NCBI GenBank assembly: GCA_017536285.1
Contig: JAFXHP010000017.1
Span: 1 to 6,026 of the forward strand
Origin: Clostridia bacterium
GTDB taxonomy: Bacteria > Bacillota_A > Clostridia > UMGS1883 > HGM11501
Direction of reading: 5' to 3'
DNA length: 6,026 bases
Position 1 is the first letter of the stretch; each line of letters begins with the position of its first letter. The notes under the pieces were generated by a model that worked only from the letters and a program-made list of their open reading frames with translations, did not search any database and was not told the DNA's origin. The position numbers and the translations under genes were made by a program. Positions 5,363 through 6,026 of this stretch are shown here, in pieces.

Positions 5363-6026
5363 ATGAACAATATTTTCACCGCTTTTAAAGAGCATAAAGA
5401 TTTTTCAAAAAGCATACCTTTTTCGGTGATTTATACGACCTTTGACCGTGATGAGCTTGTCGCACCCCACTATGCGGAAACTGTTGAGATTTTGCTTTTT
5501 TCAGGGGCGACGGGCGAGGTGATTATAGGAGGACACCGCTATAAGCTGTCGGGCAATCAGGTTTTTTATATTCCGCCGGAAACAGTTCATTCAATGAGCT
5601 ATAAAAAAAGCAGCGGTAATCTCTTAAACGTAAAGCTTTCCCCCGAGGGCTTTTCGCCCTTTTTGAGCTTTGAGGCACTTTTGGCATCCGAGGGAAAAAG
5701 CCTTATGTCAATTGACGTAAATCCCGACTGCTTTGATGAAATTTTGCCCATTGTGAACGCTTTGGCAAAAGCCGAAGATATATTTTCGGCAACAAGCATT
5801 GCCGTATCCCTTTTTTCTCTTCTTCGCACCTTCAGCCGTGAGGAAGTTCTCCCATCGGGTAACTCCTTTGACGAAAGTGAGCTTCGGGAAATTATAAACT
5901 ATACCAAGCTTCATTTCCGTGAGAAAATATCTATTTCCGATATAGCGGAAAAAATGGGCTACAGTAAGTTTTATTTCTGCACAAAGTTTCGGGAAAGTGC
6001 AGGAATTACCTATCTTTCCTATCTTA
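5363..6026 (+). CDS. AraC-family transcriptional regulator (C-terminus cut by window edge)
   Basis: 221 codons are visible; family members are usually about 270-300 residues, so roughly the last quarter is missing. The N-terminal half has a cupin-like sensor pattern: APHYAETVEILLFSGATGEV (34-53), then GHRYKLSGNQVFYIPPETVHSM (57-78), the typical G-x-x-x-x-x-x-G-x-x-x-x-I-P-x-x-x-H strand series of AraC sensor domains that bind small ligands. A helical linker follows, then the first DNA-binding helix-turn-helix at about 189-221 (ISISDIAEKMGYSKFYFCTKFRESAGITYLSYL spans this; key residues DIAEKMGYS and FCTKFRES). The second HTH lies beyond the window. ATG 5363 is the only good start: an in-frame stop is at 5339-5341 and no other start codon lies between. 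No Shine-Dalgarno fits; GGGG (5357-5360) is only two bases from ATG. Divergent placement makes it the likely regulator of the GRE operon. Confidence 0.93.
   Translation, partial: MNNIFTAFKEHKDFSKSIPFSVIYTTFDRDELVAPHYAETVEILLFSGATGEVIIGGHRYKLSGNQVFYIPPETVHSMSYKKSSGNLLNVKLSPEGFSPFLSFEALLASEGKSLMSIDVNPDCFDEILPIVNALAKAEDIFSATSIAVSLFSLLRTFSREEVLPSGNSFDESELREIINYTKLHFREKISISDIAEKMGYSKFYFCTKFRESAGITYLSYL

Noticed and set aside
5599..5914. Minus-strand open frames opposite the AraC-family gene
   Set aside because: The plus-strand frame encodes clear cupin-like and HTH patterns; the antisense frames resemble nothing.

Overview
The window looks like a catabolic locus from an anaerobic Firmicute, most likely an uncultured gut-type clostridium. 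The reasons are an oxygen-sensitive glycyl radical enzyme (GRE) with its radical-SAM activase, a strong AAAGGAGG ribosome binding site, clean TTGNAA-17-TATAAT type promoters, and moderate-to-low GC judged by eye. Genus cannot be set from sequence alone. No rRNA, tRNA, CRISPR array, transposase or phage gene was seen.

Layout. An AraC-family regulator (5363 to the right edge, + strand, cut off) diverges from a tight minus-strand operon. The 107-bp divergent region holds two back-to-back promoters. The operon runs Gfo/Idh/MocA NAD(P)-dependent oxidoreductase (5255-4152), GRE activase (4164-3385), then the 738-residue GRE (3398-1182). The genes overlap by 13 and 14 bases, so the three proteins are probably translationally coupled. 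Next comes a 254-bp non-coding stretch packed with palindromes: a 100-bp nested inverted repeat, a perfect 14-bp-stem terminator, a new promoter, and a tandem-hairpin element in the next gene's leader. Last is an aldo/keto-reductase-like iron-sulfur protein (927 to the left edge, cut off).

How the genes may work together. The activase installs a radical on Gly714 of the GRE. That radical would move to Cys398 and act on an organic substrate. The flanking nucleotide-dependent oxidoreductase and AKR-fold protein suggest that the substrate or product is an alcohol, ketone or sugar/polyol that is oxidised or reduced before or after the radical step. The AraC-type protein, with a cupin-like N-terminal half, would sense a small molecule and control the operon. 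This pathway is inference; no substrate can be read from the sequence.

Most interesting points. The GRE active-site loop reads GCNWMC instead of the dehydratase-type GCxE or the PFL-type CC, which points to an uncharacterised GRE class. The AKR-like protein lacks two of the four canonical catalytic residues. The regulator appears to be transcribed as a leaderless mRNA. The intergenic region between GRE and AKR is built of nested palindromic elements.
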